Below, in pieces: positions 28,362-37,249 of a stretch of 64,000 bases of DNA (position 1 is its first letter; each line of letters begins with the position of its first letter). The translations under genes were made by a program, and so were the position numbers. Source of the stretch: Halomicronema sp. CCY15110 (GTDB lineage Bacteria > Cyanobacteriota > Cyanobacteriia > Phormidesmidales > Phormidesmidaceae). A model generated the notes under the pieces. That model was not told where the DNA came from and made no database searches. It saw nothing but the letters and a program-made list of their open reading frames with translations. The stretch spans positions 33,278 to 97,277 of the forward strand of contig NZ_JACSWC010000437.1 of the NCBI RefSeq assembly GCF_016888165.1. Reading direction: 5' to 3'.

Positions 28362-29825
28362 ATGACAGTTAGCACCCAAAAAATTTGGAAACTCCGGCAT
28401 TGGATCATTCTGGGATACTCGGTGCCCATCGTGGCTTTAGTCATCTCTGCCGCCGTGACCGTGGCCAATGTCCGGCAAGTCAAACTCAGCTCGGTAGCAT
28501 TGCATGATTCTTGGGAGGTCAATGATAACCTTGGCGAACTGGACTCTAGCATTCAAGCCATGTCGCGCGCGACGCGCGGTTATCTGCTCGAAAAAAGCCC
28601 CGTATCAATAAGTACCTATAACGCGGCCAAAGAGAATTTCATCCAGGTATCTGAAGAAACAGAAGGGTGGATTAAACATGAGCAGCAACTGCAAAATCTG
28701 ATGGATTTGCAGGTTCACACGGCGGATTTGATTGCCCTGAATGACAATTTAATTGCATTAGTGGATGCGGGCCAGCCGGAACAAGCCGTCAATACTTGGA
28801 AAACCGACTCTGGTCGTGACTTGGCGGAGTCGATTGCGGTGCTGCTAGAGGATATGGAAACTTTAGAGCATGAAATCATGGCTGAGGACGAAGCCGCTCA
28901 AACGGCAGCCTTGGCGCGGCTACAAATGACGCTTTTGCTCGCAGCTAGTATCTCGGTGGTGGTGTCGGCGCTGCTGGGCACTTGGATTGTGTTGAAGGCG
29001 TCGCGCTTGATGAATCAGTCGGCGGGGGTGATCGCGAGTTCGGCCAATGAGATTGCCGCCAGCATTGAGCAGCAAGAGCGCACGAGCAGTCAGCAAGCGG
29101 CGTCGGTCAGCGAAACCACGACCACCATGGATGAATTGGGCGCGTCGTCGCGCCAGTCGGCAGAACAGGCCGAAGCCGCCGCTGCGGGCGCTCAACAGGC
29201 TTTGCAACTGGCGGAAGAAGGCACCCGGGCCGTCGAACGGAGTATGGCGGGTATGGGCACTCTGCGGGAAAAAGTCGAGGCGATCGCCGACCAAATCCTG
29301 CGCCTGAGTGAGCAAACCAATCAGATTGGTGGCATTTCTGGCCTGGTGAGCGACCTGGCTAACCAAACCAACATGCTGGCCTTAAATGCAGCGGTGGAGG
29401 CCGTGCGGGCGGGCGAACATGGCAAGGGCTTTGCTGTGGTCTCAGGTGAAATTCGTAAACTGGCGGATCAGAGTAAAAAATCGGCGGAAAAAATCAATGC
29501 TCTGGTGGCCGACATTCAAACCGCGATTAACTCCACCGTCATGGTGACGGATGAAGGCACCAAAACTGTAGAAGAAGGGGTCAAAATTTCGGAAGAAACG
29601 GCGGCGGCTTTTGGCGGTGTGGCTGATGCGGTGAATAACGTGGTGCTCAATAGCCAGCAAATTTCGCTGAATGTGAAGCAACAGGCGGTCGCCATTGAAC
29701 AGGTGGTGAGCGCGATGAATAACTTGAATAAAGGGGCTCAGGAGACCGCCAGCGGCATTACCCAGATTCGCACTGGCACCCATCAGCTCAACGAATCAGC
29801 GATGCAGCTCAAGGTCGCGATCTAG
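28362..29825 (+). CDS. methyl-accepting chemotaxis protein
   Basis: A 487-residue inner-membrane receptor. The ATG at 28362 follows AAGGAG. Helix 1 is about 14-35. An external four-helix-bundle/CHASE3-like sensor covers about 40-185 (with [12 protein letters not shown]). Helix 2 is about 188-212 ([22 protein letters not shown]). The signalling domain fills the rest, with hairpin tip [29 protein letters not shown]. After helix 2 the chain runs straight into the coiled coil without a clear HAMP domain, which is unusual. Gln/Glu pairs suited to methylation are present (for example [14 protein letters not shown]). It should form arrays with the CheA and CheW encoded beside it. Confidence 0.93.
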   Translation: MTVSTQKIWKLRHWIILGYSVPIVALVISAAVTVANVRQVKLSSVALHDSWEVNDNLGELDSSIQAMSRATRGYLLEKSPVSISTYNAAKENFIQVSEETEGWIKHEQQLQNLMDLQVHTADLIALNDNLIALVDAGQPEQAVNTWKTDSGRDLAESIAVLLEDMETLEHEIMAEDEAAQTAALARLQMTLLLAASISVVVSALLGTWIVLKASRLMNQSAGVIASSANEIAASIEQQERTSSQQAASVSETTTTMDELGASSRQSAEQAEAAAAGAQQALQLAEEGTRAVERSMAGMGTLREKVEAIADQILRLSEQTNQIGGISGLVSDLANQTNMLALNAAVEAVRAGEHGKGFAVVSGEIRKLADQSKKSAEKINALVADIQTAINSTVMVTDEGTKTVEEGVKISEETAAAFGGVADAVNNVVLNSQQISLNVKQQAVAIEQVVSAMNNLNKGAQETASGITQIRTGTHQLNESAMQLKVAI

Positions 29826-29903
29826 TCACGCCCACGGGGTTGACTGGTCTCAATCAGGGATTTGTACTTGTGCCCATATTGCGAACTAGAGAAGGGACTG
29901 GCC

Positions 29904-32780
29904 ATGAGGATTGAAGATGAAGAACTGCGAGGCATTTACAAAACCTCCTGTGAAGAACGGTTGCAGGCACTCGACGCGGGCCTGCTGCACCTAGAACAGC
30001 AGCCGAATGACAGCGACATGCTGGATAGCCTGATGCGCGAGGCCCATTCGCTCAAGGGTGACAGCAATATGCTTGAGCAACCGGCGATTGGCCAAGTGGC
30101 CCACTATCTCGAAACGATTTTGGGGCGGGTGCAGCGAGGCGAGCAAGCCTTTTCGGCAGAGCTGGGCGATCGCCTCGCCCAGGGGCTGGCGGCGATGCGC
30201 CAAATGATTCACCATGCAGTGACGGGCGATCTGTGTGATGTGACTGCAGAGAGGGCGATCGCCGCCATGGACGGACTCCCCCGCCCGGCAGCAGCGGCGG
30301 AGTCCGAGTCTGAGCCCACCGGGGTCGAATTCTTTGGCGACCCCCCGGCGAGTGACGCTCCGATTGAGGAGACTCCCACTAATCCTCAGGATGCCGCCGC
30401 CGACACCGACACCGACTTGCTCATCGCCGATGCCGAAATGCGAACCATCTTCAAAACCAGTAGCGAAGAACGGCTACAGGCTTTAGATACCGGCCTCTTG
30501 CAGTTAGAACAGCAACCGAATGACACGGTCACCCTCGACTTGCTCATGCGAGAAGCCCATTCGCTCAAGGGCGACAGCAATATGCTGGGCCTCAAAGATT
30601 TGGGCACCCTCGCCCATCAGTTAGAGCATTTACTCGGGGCCATGCAGCGGCATGAAGAACGGTTTTCGCCGGATATGGGCGATCGCCTCGCCCACGGTCT
30701 AGACGCGATGCGCCAACTGGCGCACCAGGCGGTGACCGGGATCCCGGCAAAGGTCAATGTGTTTTACGTGTTGGCCGAGCTTATGGGGGCCAGTGTGCCC
30801 GCCACTGCCCCACCCGCCGCCGAGCCCACGGGCGATAACCCAGCGCTGCCGCTGGCCTCTGCCCCTAAAACGGCGGATACCGCTCCGTTAGCGGCCCCGA
30901 CCGAGCCAGCCGCCCCGGTGCCCACCAATGGCAAAGCGACCACCCACATCAAGGGGGCAGCCCCGAGCAACCTCGCCACCGCCGCCGAAAATTCGACTGG
31001 GGCGGCGCAGCCAGCGGCCTACCGCATTGAGACCATTCGGGTGCCGACCCACAACCTCGATGCCCTGATGACCCAAGCGGGTGAACTCACTGTCACCAAA
31101 ATTCGCGTCACCCACCGCCTGGGCGAAATCGAAGAAATCAGTAATCTTTGGGAGGATTGGAGTCGGGATCTTTTTTCCCACCGCTTTTTGCTCCATGAGG
31201 TCCAGCAGGGGCATAAGGGCATTCCGCAATTAGAAACCTGGCAACATCGCAACGAGCAATATCTGGAGCAACTCGGCACCCTGGTCAATCGACTGCGGGG
31301 CGCGCTGTACGAAGACACCACCCGCCTGGAAATGATTAGTGGTGAGCTGGAAGAAGGCATTCGGACATTGCGCCTGTTGCCCCTCTCGACCATTTTTAAT
31401 CTGTATCCTCGCTTGGTGCGTGACCTGGCCCGGCAAGAGCATAAGTCCGTCCAGCTAGCGATCGCTGGGGCCGATACCCGCGCCGATAAGCGCATCCTCG
31501 AAGCCATGAAGGATCCGTTGCTGCACATGATTCGCAATGCGATCGACCACGGTATCGAGTCGCCGGAAGAGCGGGTACGCCAAGGTAAACCAGAAACCGC
31601 CACCATCACCCTACGCGGCTACCAAACGCCTACTAGCATCATGATTGAGGTGAGTGATGATGGCCGGGGACTCAATGTGGAGGCGGTTAAACAAACGGCG
31701 CTACGACGGGGGATCTGTCGCCCGGAAGAGTTGGAATCGATGACGCCGGGACAGATTCAAAATTTAATTTTGAGTCCGGGCTTTTCGACCCGCACCATGG
31801 TAACGGAAATTTCGGGTCGCGGGGTCGGACTCGACGTGCTGCGAACCAATGTGGAACAACTCAAGGGGAGTATCGAGGTCGGTTCAGAACCGGGGCAAGG
31901 CTGCACCATTCGAGTGCAACTGGGCACGACCCTGGCCACGGCCCACGTGCTCATCGTGGCGGTGAGCCACAACACCTATGCAATTCCCGTTGAGTTTGTG
32001 CAAACGGCCTGTCTGGTCAAGCCGGACGACATGTTCACGATCGAAGGGCGCAACACGATCATTCACGACGATCGCCCCGTTTCGGTGGTGTGGTTGTCAG
32101 ACCTGCTAGAACTACCGCCCAGCCATGTTGCTTCCACCAGTCGGCCATCGCCGTCGCTGGCTTGCATTATTTTGCGATCGGGGCCAGACAGCCTGGGCAT
32201 TTTTGTCGATGCCCTGGTCGATGAACAGGATGTTGTCCTGAAGTCCCAAAGCCAGTTATTAAAGCGGGTGCGCAATATTTCGGGGGCGACGATTCTCGGG
32301 ACGGGGGAGGTCTGCATGGTGCTCAATCCCCAAGATTTGATGCAATCGGTGCGGCGGCAGAGTAACCGCCCTGCCCTGACCACCGCGACTACCCCTCCGC
32401 TGCAAGCCCCCCAGCGTCCAGCCAGCATTTTGCTGGTAGAAGATTCGATCGCGACACGCACGCAAGAAAAACGCATTCTGGAAGCGGCGGGCTACCAAGT
32501 GGTGACCGCAGTGGATGGGATGGAGGGCTTTAAAAAACTGCAATTACAGGCGTTCGACGCCGTGGTTTCGGATGTGCAAATGCCGAATTTAGATGGCTTA
32601 GGGCTGACCGAGCGCATTCGCCAGCACCGCGAATATAATGAATTGCCCGTGGTGTTGGTGACAACTTTAGCGAGCGATCGCGATCGCCAGCGGGGCGCAG
32701 AGGCGGGGGCTAATGCCTACATCACCAAAGGCAGTTTCAACCAAGAAATCCTCCTCGAAACCTTACAGAGGCTGCTCTAA
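29904..32780 (+). CDS. CheA hybrid histidine kinase with two HPt domains and a receiver (WspE-like)
   Basis: A 958-residue cytoplasmic kinase; the start at 29904 follows GAAGGGA. HPt1 covers about 1-125 (His48 in MREAHSLKGDSNML) and HPt2 about 175-295 (His219 in the same motif). After an Ala/Pro linker come the P3 dimerisation domain (about 377-510), the ATPase domain (N box HMIRNAIDHGIE, Asn545; G boxes at 585-590 and 638-644), a CheW-like P5 domain (about 680-815) and a C-terminal receiver (838-958) with Asp890 in VVSDVQMPNLDG. There is no P2 docking domain for a separate CheY. The receiver could be a phosphate sink or the output. cheB starts at the next base. Confidence 0.94.
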   Translation: MRIEDEELRGIYKTSCEERLQALDAGLLHLEQQPNDSDMLDSLMREAHSLKGDSNMLEQPAIGQVAHYLETILGRVQRGEQAFSAELGDRLAQGLAAMRQMIHHAVTGDLCDVTAERAIAAMDGLPRPAAAAESESEPTGVEFFGDPPASDAPIEETPTNPQDAAADTDTDLLIADAEMRTIFKTSSEERLQALDTGLLQLEQQPNDTVTLDLLMREAHSLKGDSNMLGLKDLGTLAHQLEHLLGAMQRHEERFSPDMGDRLAHGLDAMRQLAHQAVTGIPAKVNVFYVLAELMGASVPATAPPAAEPTGDNPALPLASAPKTADTAPLAAPTEPAAPVPTNGKATTHIKGAAPSNLATAAENSTGAAQPAAYRIETIRVPTHNLDALMTQAGELTVTKIRVTHRLGEIEEISNLWEDWSRDLFSHRFLLHEVQQGHKGIPQLETWQHRNEQYLEQLGTLVNRLRGALYEDTTRLEMISGELEEGIRTLRLLPLSTIFNLYPRLVRDLARQEHKSVQLAIAGADTRADKRILEAMKDPLLHMIRNAIDHGIESPEERVRQGKPETATITLRGYQTPTSIMIEVSDDGRGLNVEAVKQTALRRGICRPEELESMTPGQIQNLILSPGFSTRTMVTEISGRGVGLDVLRTNVEQLKGSIEVGSEPGQGCTIRVQLGTTLATAHVLIVAVSHNTYAIPVEFVQTACLVKPDDMFTIEGRNTIIHDDRPVSVVWLSDLLELPPSHVASTSRPSPSLACIILRSGPDSLGIFVDALVDEQDVVLKSQSQLLKRVRNISGATILGTGEVCMVLNPQDLMQSVRRQSNRPALTTATTPPLQAPQRPASILLVEDSIATRTQEKRILEAAGYQVVTAVDGMEGFKKLQLQAFDAVVSDVQMPNLDGLGLTERIRQHREYNELPVVLVTTLASDRDRQRGAEAGANAYITKGSFNQEILLETLQRLL

Positions 32781-33866
32781 ATGGCATCTCGCCCAATTCG
32801 GCTGTTATTGGTGGAAGACTCGCCAGTGGCGCTGGCGATCTTGCAGCGACTATTGCGCGATCATCCCGCGATCGAAATTGTCGGCATTGCGGCCAACGGC
32901 GTCGAGGCGCTAGAGCTGATTCCCAAAGTCGATCCGCAGATTATCTGTACCGACCTGCACATGCCCAAAATGGACGGGCTCACCCTCACTCGCGAGGTGA
33001 TGGCCCGCTTTCCGCGCCCGATTTTAGTCGTGAGTGCGTCAGTGCAAGACGAAGATACGCAAAACGTATTCCGCCTGCTGGAAGCGGGAGCCCTCGACAT
33101 TTTGCCAAAACCGCGCACCGGGCTCGCCGCCGCCTACGAAAAAAACCAGCAGGAACTCATCAATAAAATCCGGGTACTATCTGGAGTCTCGGTGTTTACG
33201 CAACATCGACGCGAAGCCCGGCCTACCCCGCTGCCGACCCAGCCACTGCCCTCAGTAACGGCTACTCGCCAGCTCGATATTCGCGCGCCTCGGGTGCTGG
33301 CTATTGGAGCTTCGACTGGCGGGCCGCAAGCGTTGCAGACCATTCTCCAAGCCCTGCCCAAACAGTTTCCGGTGCCAATTTTGTGCGTGCAGCATATTAG
33401 CAGTGGCTTTTTGCAGGGCCTGATTGATTGGCTCAATGTCAAATGTGCCTTGCAGATCAAAATTGCGGTCGCCGGAGAAATGCCCACCGCTGGCACAGTC
33501 TACTTTCCCCCCGAACGGCATCACATGCAGATTGACCGTCACGGTCGGTTTGAACTCACACAATCGCCTCCGGTGGCAGGGCATTGTCCGTCGGTGACGG
33601 TGCTGCTGGAGGCGGTGGCGGCTTACTATCGCCGCTCTGCCGTCGGCATTGTGCTAACGGGCATGGGCCGAGACGGGGCTGAGGGCTTGCAGGCGATCGC
33701 CCTCGCGGGGGGCACCACCATCGCCCAGGATGAAGCCACTTGTGTGGTGTTTGGCATGCCGAAGGAAGCGATCGCCCTCAACGCGGCGCAGCACATTTTG
33801 CCGATTGAGGCCATCGCCCCTTTTCTCGTGGATCGCGTGTTTGCGTCTGCCCTCCAAAATCGTTGA
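32781..33866 (+). CDS. cheB: CheB protein-glutamate methylesterase/deamidase
   Basis: A 361-residue enzyme that removes methyl groups from the MCP when phosphorylated by CheA. The receiver domain (about 6-120) has Asp58 in IICTDLHMPKMDG. The methylesterase domain (about 170-355) has the catalytic residues Ser178 in IGASTGGPQAL, His205 in CVQHISSGF and Asp298 in LTGMGRDGAEG. The ATG directly follows the CheA stop, so the two are translationally coupled. It is the last gene of the chemosensory block and ends before a strong bidirectional hairpin. Confidence 0.95.
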   Translation: MASRPIRLLLVEDSPVALAILQRLLRDHPAIEIVGIAANGVEALELIPKVDPQIICTDLHMPKMDGLTLTREVMARFPRPILVVSASVQDEDTQNVFRLLEAGALDILPKPRTGLAAAYEKNQQELINKIRVLSGVSVFTQHRREARPTPLPTQPLPSVTATRQLDIRAPRVLAIGASTGGPQALQTILQALPKQFPVPILCVQHISSGFLQGLIDWLNVKCALQIKIAVAGEMPTAGTVYFPPERHHMQIDRHGRFELTQSPPVAGHCPSVTVLLEAVAAYYRRSAVGIVLTGMGRDGAEGLQAIALAGGTTIAQDEATCVVFGMPKEAIALNAAQHILPIEAIAPFLVDRVFASALQNR

Positions 33867-33900
33867 CCCCCTAAACTGACGAGGTTCAGCCGCGATCAAC

Positions 33901-33948
33901 GCTCCGTGCTGCGATCGCCCCTGGCTGGGAGCGATCGCAGCACGGAGC
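33901..33948. terminator. bidirectional terminator-like hairpin
   Basis: A perfect 18-base stem (33901-33918 with 33931-33948) has a 12-base loop, and each arm contains one GCGATCGC octamer. It lies 34 bases after the cheB stop and 20 bases from the stop of the convergent symporter gene, so it can end transcription from both sides. T runs are weak. Confidence 0.7.
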
Positions 33949-33968
33949 TTGCAACCCTTAACCGCACG

Positions 33969-35471
33969 CTACAGCGCCTGCGCCTTCTCTAAAATTTCGG
34001 CTCGCTGTTCTTCAGGGTTCTGGGGACGATAAGTCAGATTTGACACCACAAAGAATGCCACCAGCCCAACAATGGGACTAATTAGCGTGGGAAAGCCATC
34101 GAGGTCGATCGTGAACAAGCTATTGGGGATATACAAGAGCGTATTGTCCACGCCAAACATCGTCGGCATGAAAATAAAGAACGCAAAGCGCGTCAGCGAC
34201 CCAATGATGATGCAAGCTAAAGCGCCTTGTCGGGTAGCCCGAGGCCAATAAAGCCCACCAATGAGCGGCACCACCAACCCCGCAAAACTCATATCAAACG
34301 CCAGCAGTAACAACACCCCCGTCTGAGGTACTCGCAAACCCAAAAAGACACCCAATATGGTGATCACGATGGCCATTAATCGAGTGATGAGCAACAGGCG
34401 ATCGCCCCCAGCAGCACCATGCCCCGTCGCATGGCGAATGCCCATCACGTTATGCGCCAACACCGAGGATGTGCCCAAAATAGCGCCGTCAGCCGTGGAC
34501 AAAGACGCCGACAAAATGGCGGCTAATACCAGCAACCCCAGCGCTGGCGGAATCACATTTTCGAGTAACGCAAAGAGCACTGGCCCGTCGGCAGTAACCC
34601 CCGTTTGCGCAAAAATGCCGCCTGCTCCTAGGGCAATGATGGAAAACGGAATCCCGATCACCAATGTGCCAGCAGATGCCACAAAGCAAGCCTTTTGGGC
34701 GGTTTTAGGACTCTCAGCGGCAAAAATGCGCGCCATGAAATCGATCGCCACCATGTTGCCAAAGCCTAGGGCAATGATGCTGGCCCAGTTAATCGCGGCA
34801 CCCGACCCGACAGACGTTAGTTGCTCGAAGCCGAAAGGCCCCATGCCCGGTGCCACCTCAATGCCAAAATTAAATATGACGTAGAGCAACAGCCCCCAAG
34901 CACCCAGTAAGGCAATAAAGACTTGAATAAAGTCGGTATATGCCACCGCAAACAGACCGCCAGAGACGGTGTAGGCAAATACTAAAACTGCCAGTAGGGT
35001 GATGCCGCCGAAGTAGCTCAGCCCCAGAAAGTTTTCAAACATAAAGCCGCCAGCGACTAAATTTCCCGCGAGCAAAAACGAAAAGCTGACGGTCATAATG
35101 CAAGAGGCGAGCAACTCAACGGCTCGCCCATACTTCACGCGATAAAAGTCTGGGATGGTGATGAGGCCCATCCGATTCATCGGTTTTGCTAAAAATAATC
35201 CGGTCAGTAACAGGCATAAAGACAAGCCAACCGGCAAGGCGGCCCCGGCCCAAAATCCAAATTCAGAAGAGAGATCAGTGTTGCCTAATGTGGCATTGGA
35301 ATCGACTGATTGGGCCATCAAAGTCGCCCCTGCCAAAGGGAGTGCCAGCCCCCGACCAGCCACCAGAAAATTGACGCTATCACCTTTGATTTGTTTGGAT
35401 GCCCAAACCCCAATTCCTAATGTACCCAAGAGGAATACAATGATTCCCCACGAAAATGCAGTATTTTCCAC
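33969..35471 (-). CDS. sodium/solute symporter (SSS family)
   Basis: A 500-residue inner-membrane transporter with about 13 hydrophobic helices, as usual for SSS proteins such as PutP and SglT. Family-like segments include the N-terminal ASKQIKGDSVNFLVAGRGLALPLAGATL, TIPDFYRVKYGRAVELLAS in the loop region, AYTVSGGLFAVAYTDFIQVFIALLG and LAAILSASLSTADGAILGTSSVLAHN (helix-8 Na+ site region). The start is a GTG at 35471 with GGAG ten bases upstream. The substrate cannot be read from sequence; urea, amino acid or organic acid are possible. A long structured leader precedes it. Confidence 0.88.
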   Translation of the reverse strand: MENTAFSWGIIVFLLGTLGIGVWASKQIKGDSVNFLVAGRGLALPLAGATLMAQSVDSNATLGNTDLSSEFGFWAGAALPVGLSLCLLLTGLFLAKPMNRMGLITIPDFYRVKYGRAVELLASCIMTVSFSFLLAGNLVAGGFMFENFLGLSYFGGITLLAVLVFAYTVSGGLFAVAYTDFIQVFIALLGAWGLLLYVIFNFGIEVAPGMGPFGFEQLTSVGSGAAINWASIIALGFGNMVAIDFMARIFAAESPKTAQKACFVASAGTLVIGIPFSIIALGAGGIFAQTGVTADGPVLFALLENVIPPALGLLVLAAILSASLSTADGAILGTSSVLAHNVMGIRHATGHGAAGGDRLLLITRLMAIVITILGVFLGLRVPQTGVLLLLAFDMSFAGLVVPLIGGLYWPRATRQGALACIIIGSLTRFAFFIFMPTMFGVDNTLLYIPNSLFTIDLDGFPTLISPIVGLVAFFVVSNLTYRPQNPEEQRAEILEKAQAL

Positions 35472-35539
35472 GCTCTCAATCTCCTAGAGGTAATGCCATA
35501 AATGAGAAGCCTTGAAGAAATTGAGCATTTAAATACAAC

Positions 35540-35597
35540 AAAGCCCGGGAACAGAACATTTAATCAACCTGTGGCTGATCCATTCCTCCCGGGCTTT
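35540..35597 (-). promoter_or_regulatory. leader hairpin upstream of the symporter gene
   Basis: An 11-base perfect stem (AAAGCCCGGGA at 35540-35550 with TCCCGGGCTTT at 35587-35597) encloses a 36-base loop, about 70 bases before the symporter start codon. Read on the minus strand it would fold in the 5' leader. No known riboswitch consensus was recognised. Confidence 0.5.
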
Positions 35598-35611
35598 TAT
35601 CCCTCCGTGAA

Positions 35612-35636
35612 TTAGGCTTCAATGACGAGAGCCTAA
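35612..35636 (-). promoter_or_regulatory. second, smaller leader hairpin
   Basis: A 7-base stem (TTAGGCT at 35612-35618 with AGCCTAA at 35630-35636) with an 11-base loop lies 14 bases beyond the larger hairpin on the symporter leader strand. Together they look like a structured 5' UTR or a small RNA. Confidence 0.4.
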
Positions 35637-36012
35637 CTGCATCTCTTGGACCAGACACTTGTCAAATCAGCCAAGCCGGAACCCTAGATACTAAGTTGTT
35701 CAATTTTGTTGTGCGCTAAAATGCTTCAGCGTAGAAAATTAAAACACCTAACTTCGCCAGGCGGAATTAGACATTAATGCTTTCCCAAGCAAGTTATATT
35801 TCAAGCTCAATATGCAGTTTTTAGCAGCTAATCAATTGAGGGTTAGTAGTTACTGATACCCTTAATTATGAAATGTTGGGATTGCATAACATTTGGCTTG
35901 ATGATGCCGCCAATAGCCCCCCGGTTTGTTCATGTCTACGCACAAGAAGTGGGCGGCCTCAGCCGAGGCAATGTTGTCGGCGCTTCAATTGTGGTGAGTG
36001 CGGTTTTCGTAA

Positions 36013-36663
36013 TTATTGGTTCCATAGGGCCAGAGAAACCAGACCAAAGGCTAATAAAATGCTGCCCGACAGGCGATTGAGCCAGCGCAGACCCTTGGCG
36101 GTAAACCGGGCGCGGAATAAACTGACTGCCCCACTTAAGCAAAACCACCATAGGGCGGAACCGATAAATACGCCCAAGACTAAAATGCCCGAGTCGGCAA
36201 AACTCTGGGCTGAATCGACGATGCCGAGTCCGGTGAAGATCGCGGCAAAGGAAAAGATGGTGGCAGGATTCGTCAGGGTTAGAGCCAGGGTTGAACTGTA
36301 GGCAGTGAAGAGCGATCGCGGCATTGATGCGGTTTCACCAGCCGGTAAGTCCGCCGCCGATCTGGTGGCGGGCTCCGTCGGTGGCTGCGACAAAAATGTG
36401 GTGAGGCCCAAATAACAGAGAAACAGCCCCCCCACAATACGGAGCCACATTGATTGATGGGTGAGGAAATCGGCGATCGCGGTCAGCCCAAACCCCGCAA
36501 TACAGCCGTATAAACCATCGGCGGTAGCCGCCCCCAAGCCGGAGACCAACCCGACCCATTGCCCCATCACCAACGTCCGCCGAATACAGAGGATGCCAAT
36601 TGGCCCGACGGGAGCTGCGATCGAGAGGCCGAGGAGGAGGCCGGTGGAGAAGGTGGAGAGCAT
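36013..36663 (-). CDS. LysE/RhtB family exporter
   Basis: A 216-residue inner-membrane protein with six predicted helices. The N-terminus FSTGLLLGLSIAAPVGPIGILCIRRTLVMG is the family hallmark, and SGLGAATADGLYGCIAGFGL and TLTNPATIFSFAAIFTGLG follow. Members export amino acids or related metabolites. The ATG at 36663 gives the standard length. The frame stays open for 363 more bases upstream, but that part encodes repeat-derived Pro/His/Thr sequence. The start abuts an array of nine 8-base repeats, and I see no Shine-Dalgarno, which is odd. Confidence 0.87.
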   Translation of the reverse strand: MLSTFSTGLLLGLSIAAPVGPIGILCIRRTLVMGQWVGLVSGLGAATADGLYGCIAGFGLTAIADFLTHQSMWLRIVGGLFLCYLGLTTFLSQPPTEPATRSAADLPAGETASMPRSLFTAYSSTLALTLTNPATIFSFAAIFTGLGIVDSAQSFADSGILVLGVFIGSALWWFCLSGAVSLFRARFTAKGLRWLNRLSGSILLAFGLVSLALWNQ

Positions 36664-36665
36664 GG

Positions 36666-36737
36666 GGGTGGCAGGGTGACAGGGTGTGAGGGTGAAAGGG
36701 TGTGAGGGTGAAAGGGTGTGAGGGTGGAGGGGTGTCC
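36666..36737. repeat. array of nine GGGTGNNN octamers
   Basis: Nine consecutive 8-base units are present, all beginning GGGTG: variants are GGGTGTGA (three times), GGGTGAAA (twice), GGCA, GACA, GGAG and GTCC endings once each. The array begins two bases from the LysE start codon and occupies its leader. The same GGGTGTGA unit recurs in the opposite orientation at 39634-39673. Confidence 0.85.
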
Positions 36738-36740
36738 GTA

Positions 36741-36810
36741 GGGGCGAGGCATTCTCGCAGTTAACTGTATTGAAGTCTCCGAATTTTGAAAGTCGAGAAT
36801 GCCTCGCCCC
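36741..36810. repeat. 70-base inverted-repeat element
   Basis: Perfect 17-base inverted arms (GGGGCGAGGCATTCTCG at 36741-36757 and its complement at 36794-36810) enclose 36 bases. The arms resemble a GGGGCGAGGCATT palindrome that I recall as dispersed in cyanobacterial genomes. It is a likely small non-autonomous (MITE-like) or REP-like element. Confidence 0.65.
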
Positions 36811-37249
36811 GGCCCGTTTCACAAACCAGCGCCGATCGCCGTAAAGCATCGATGTAGCGGCGGTAGGGACCGCGATCGCCTCTTTGACAGTGGAGAGAGC
36901 GATAGTGGTGCGGGTTTGGGCTACGCCAGCCATCTCTTTGAGCTGAGCGGTTATGAGGTGCTCTAGGCCACGGGGGCCGCGACACCGCACTTTCAGTTTG
37001 CTTAGCCTACTAGAACAGAGATTCACTTTGGAATACGAGGAGGCTCACTGTGCGGTTGAGTTGGCAAGCGGCGGCGATGAACTGTCTTATAGTGCGACGA
37101 TCGCGTTTTTTCTCGAAAAGTTAAGATGCGGCGAGGTTGGTGCCAAAATCGCGATCGCCTGTCTCACAATGAATTTCGGTGCCTTAACGTTTTGCAAGAT
37201 TTTGTTGCACCGTGCAGGCAGTGTTCTAGGAGCTATTTGATAAGTCCCC

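Larger units (their letters stand above)
35472..36012. other. intergenic region upstream of the symporter gene
   Basis: This 541-base gap lies between the tail of the LysE-family gene and the start of the symporter gene, both on the minus strand. It holds the two leader hairpins listed separately. A short plus-strand frame at 35868-36080 is hydrophobic in its middle but overlaps the LysE tail and has no known family. The promoter of the symporter should be here. Confidence 0.4.
36664..37249. other. divergent intergenic region with repeats
   Basis: This 586-base gap lies between lysE (minus) and hemJ (plus). Besides the octamer array and the inverted-repeat element, the part from 36811 to 37249 shows no gene I can support. 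A plus-strand frame at 36953-37240 has no family-like sequence. Promoters for both neighbours should lie here. Confidence 0.4.

Noticed and set aside
35540..35636. Known riboswitch upstream of the symporter gene
   Set aside because: I compared it mentally with glycine, cobalamin, SAM and cyanobacterial glutamine consensus cores and found no match, so only a structured leader is claimed.
36666..36737. CRISPR-like array
   Set aside because: The units are 8 bases and contiguous, with no 25-40 base spacers and no cas genes nearby, so it is a simple tandem repeat.
36953..37240. 95-residue frame before hemJ
   Set aside because: It spans the intergenic region without any family sequence and lacks a ribosome site.
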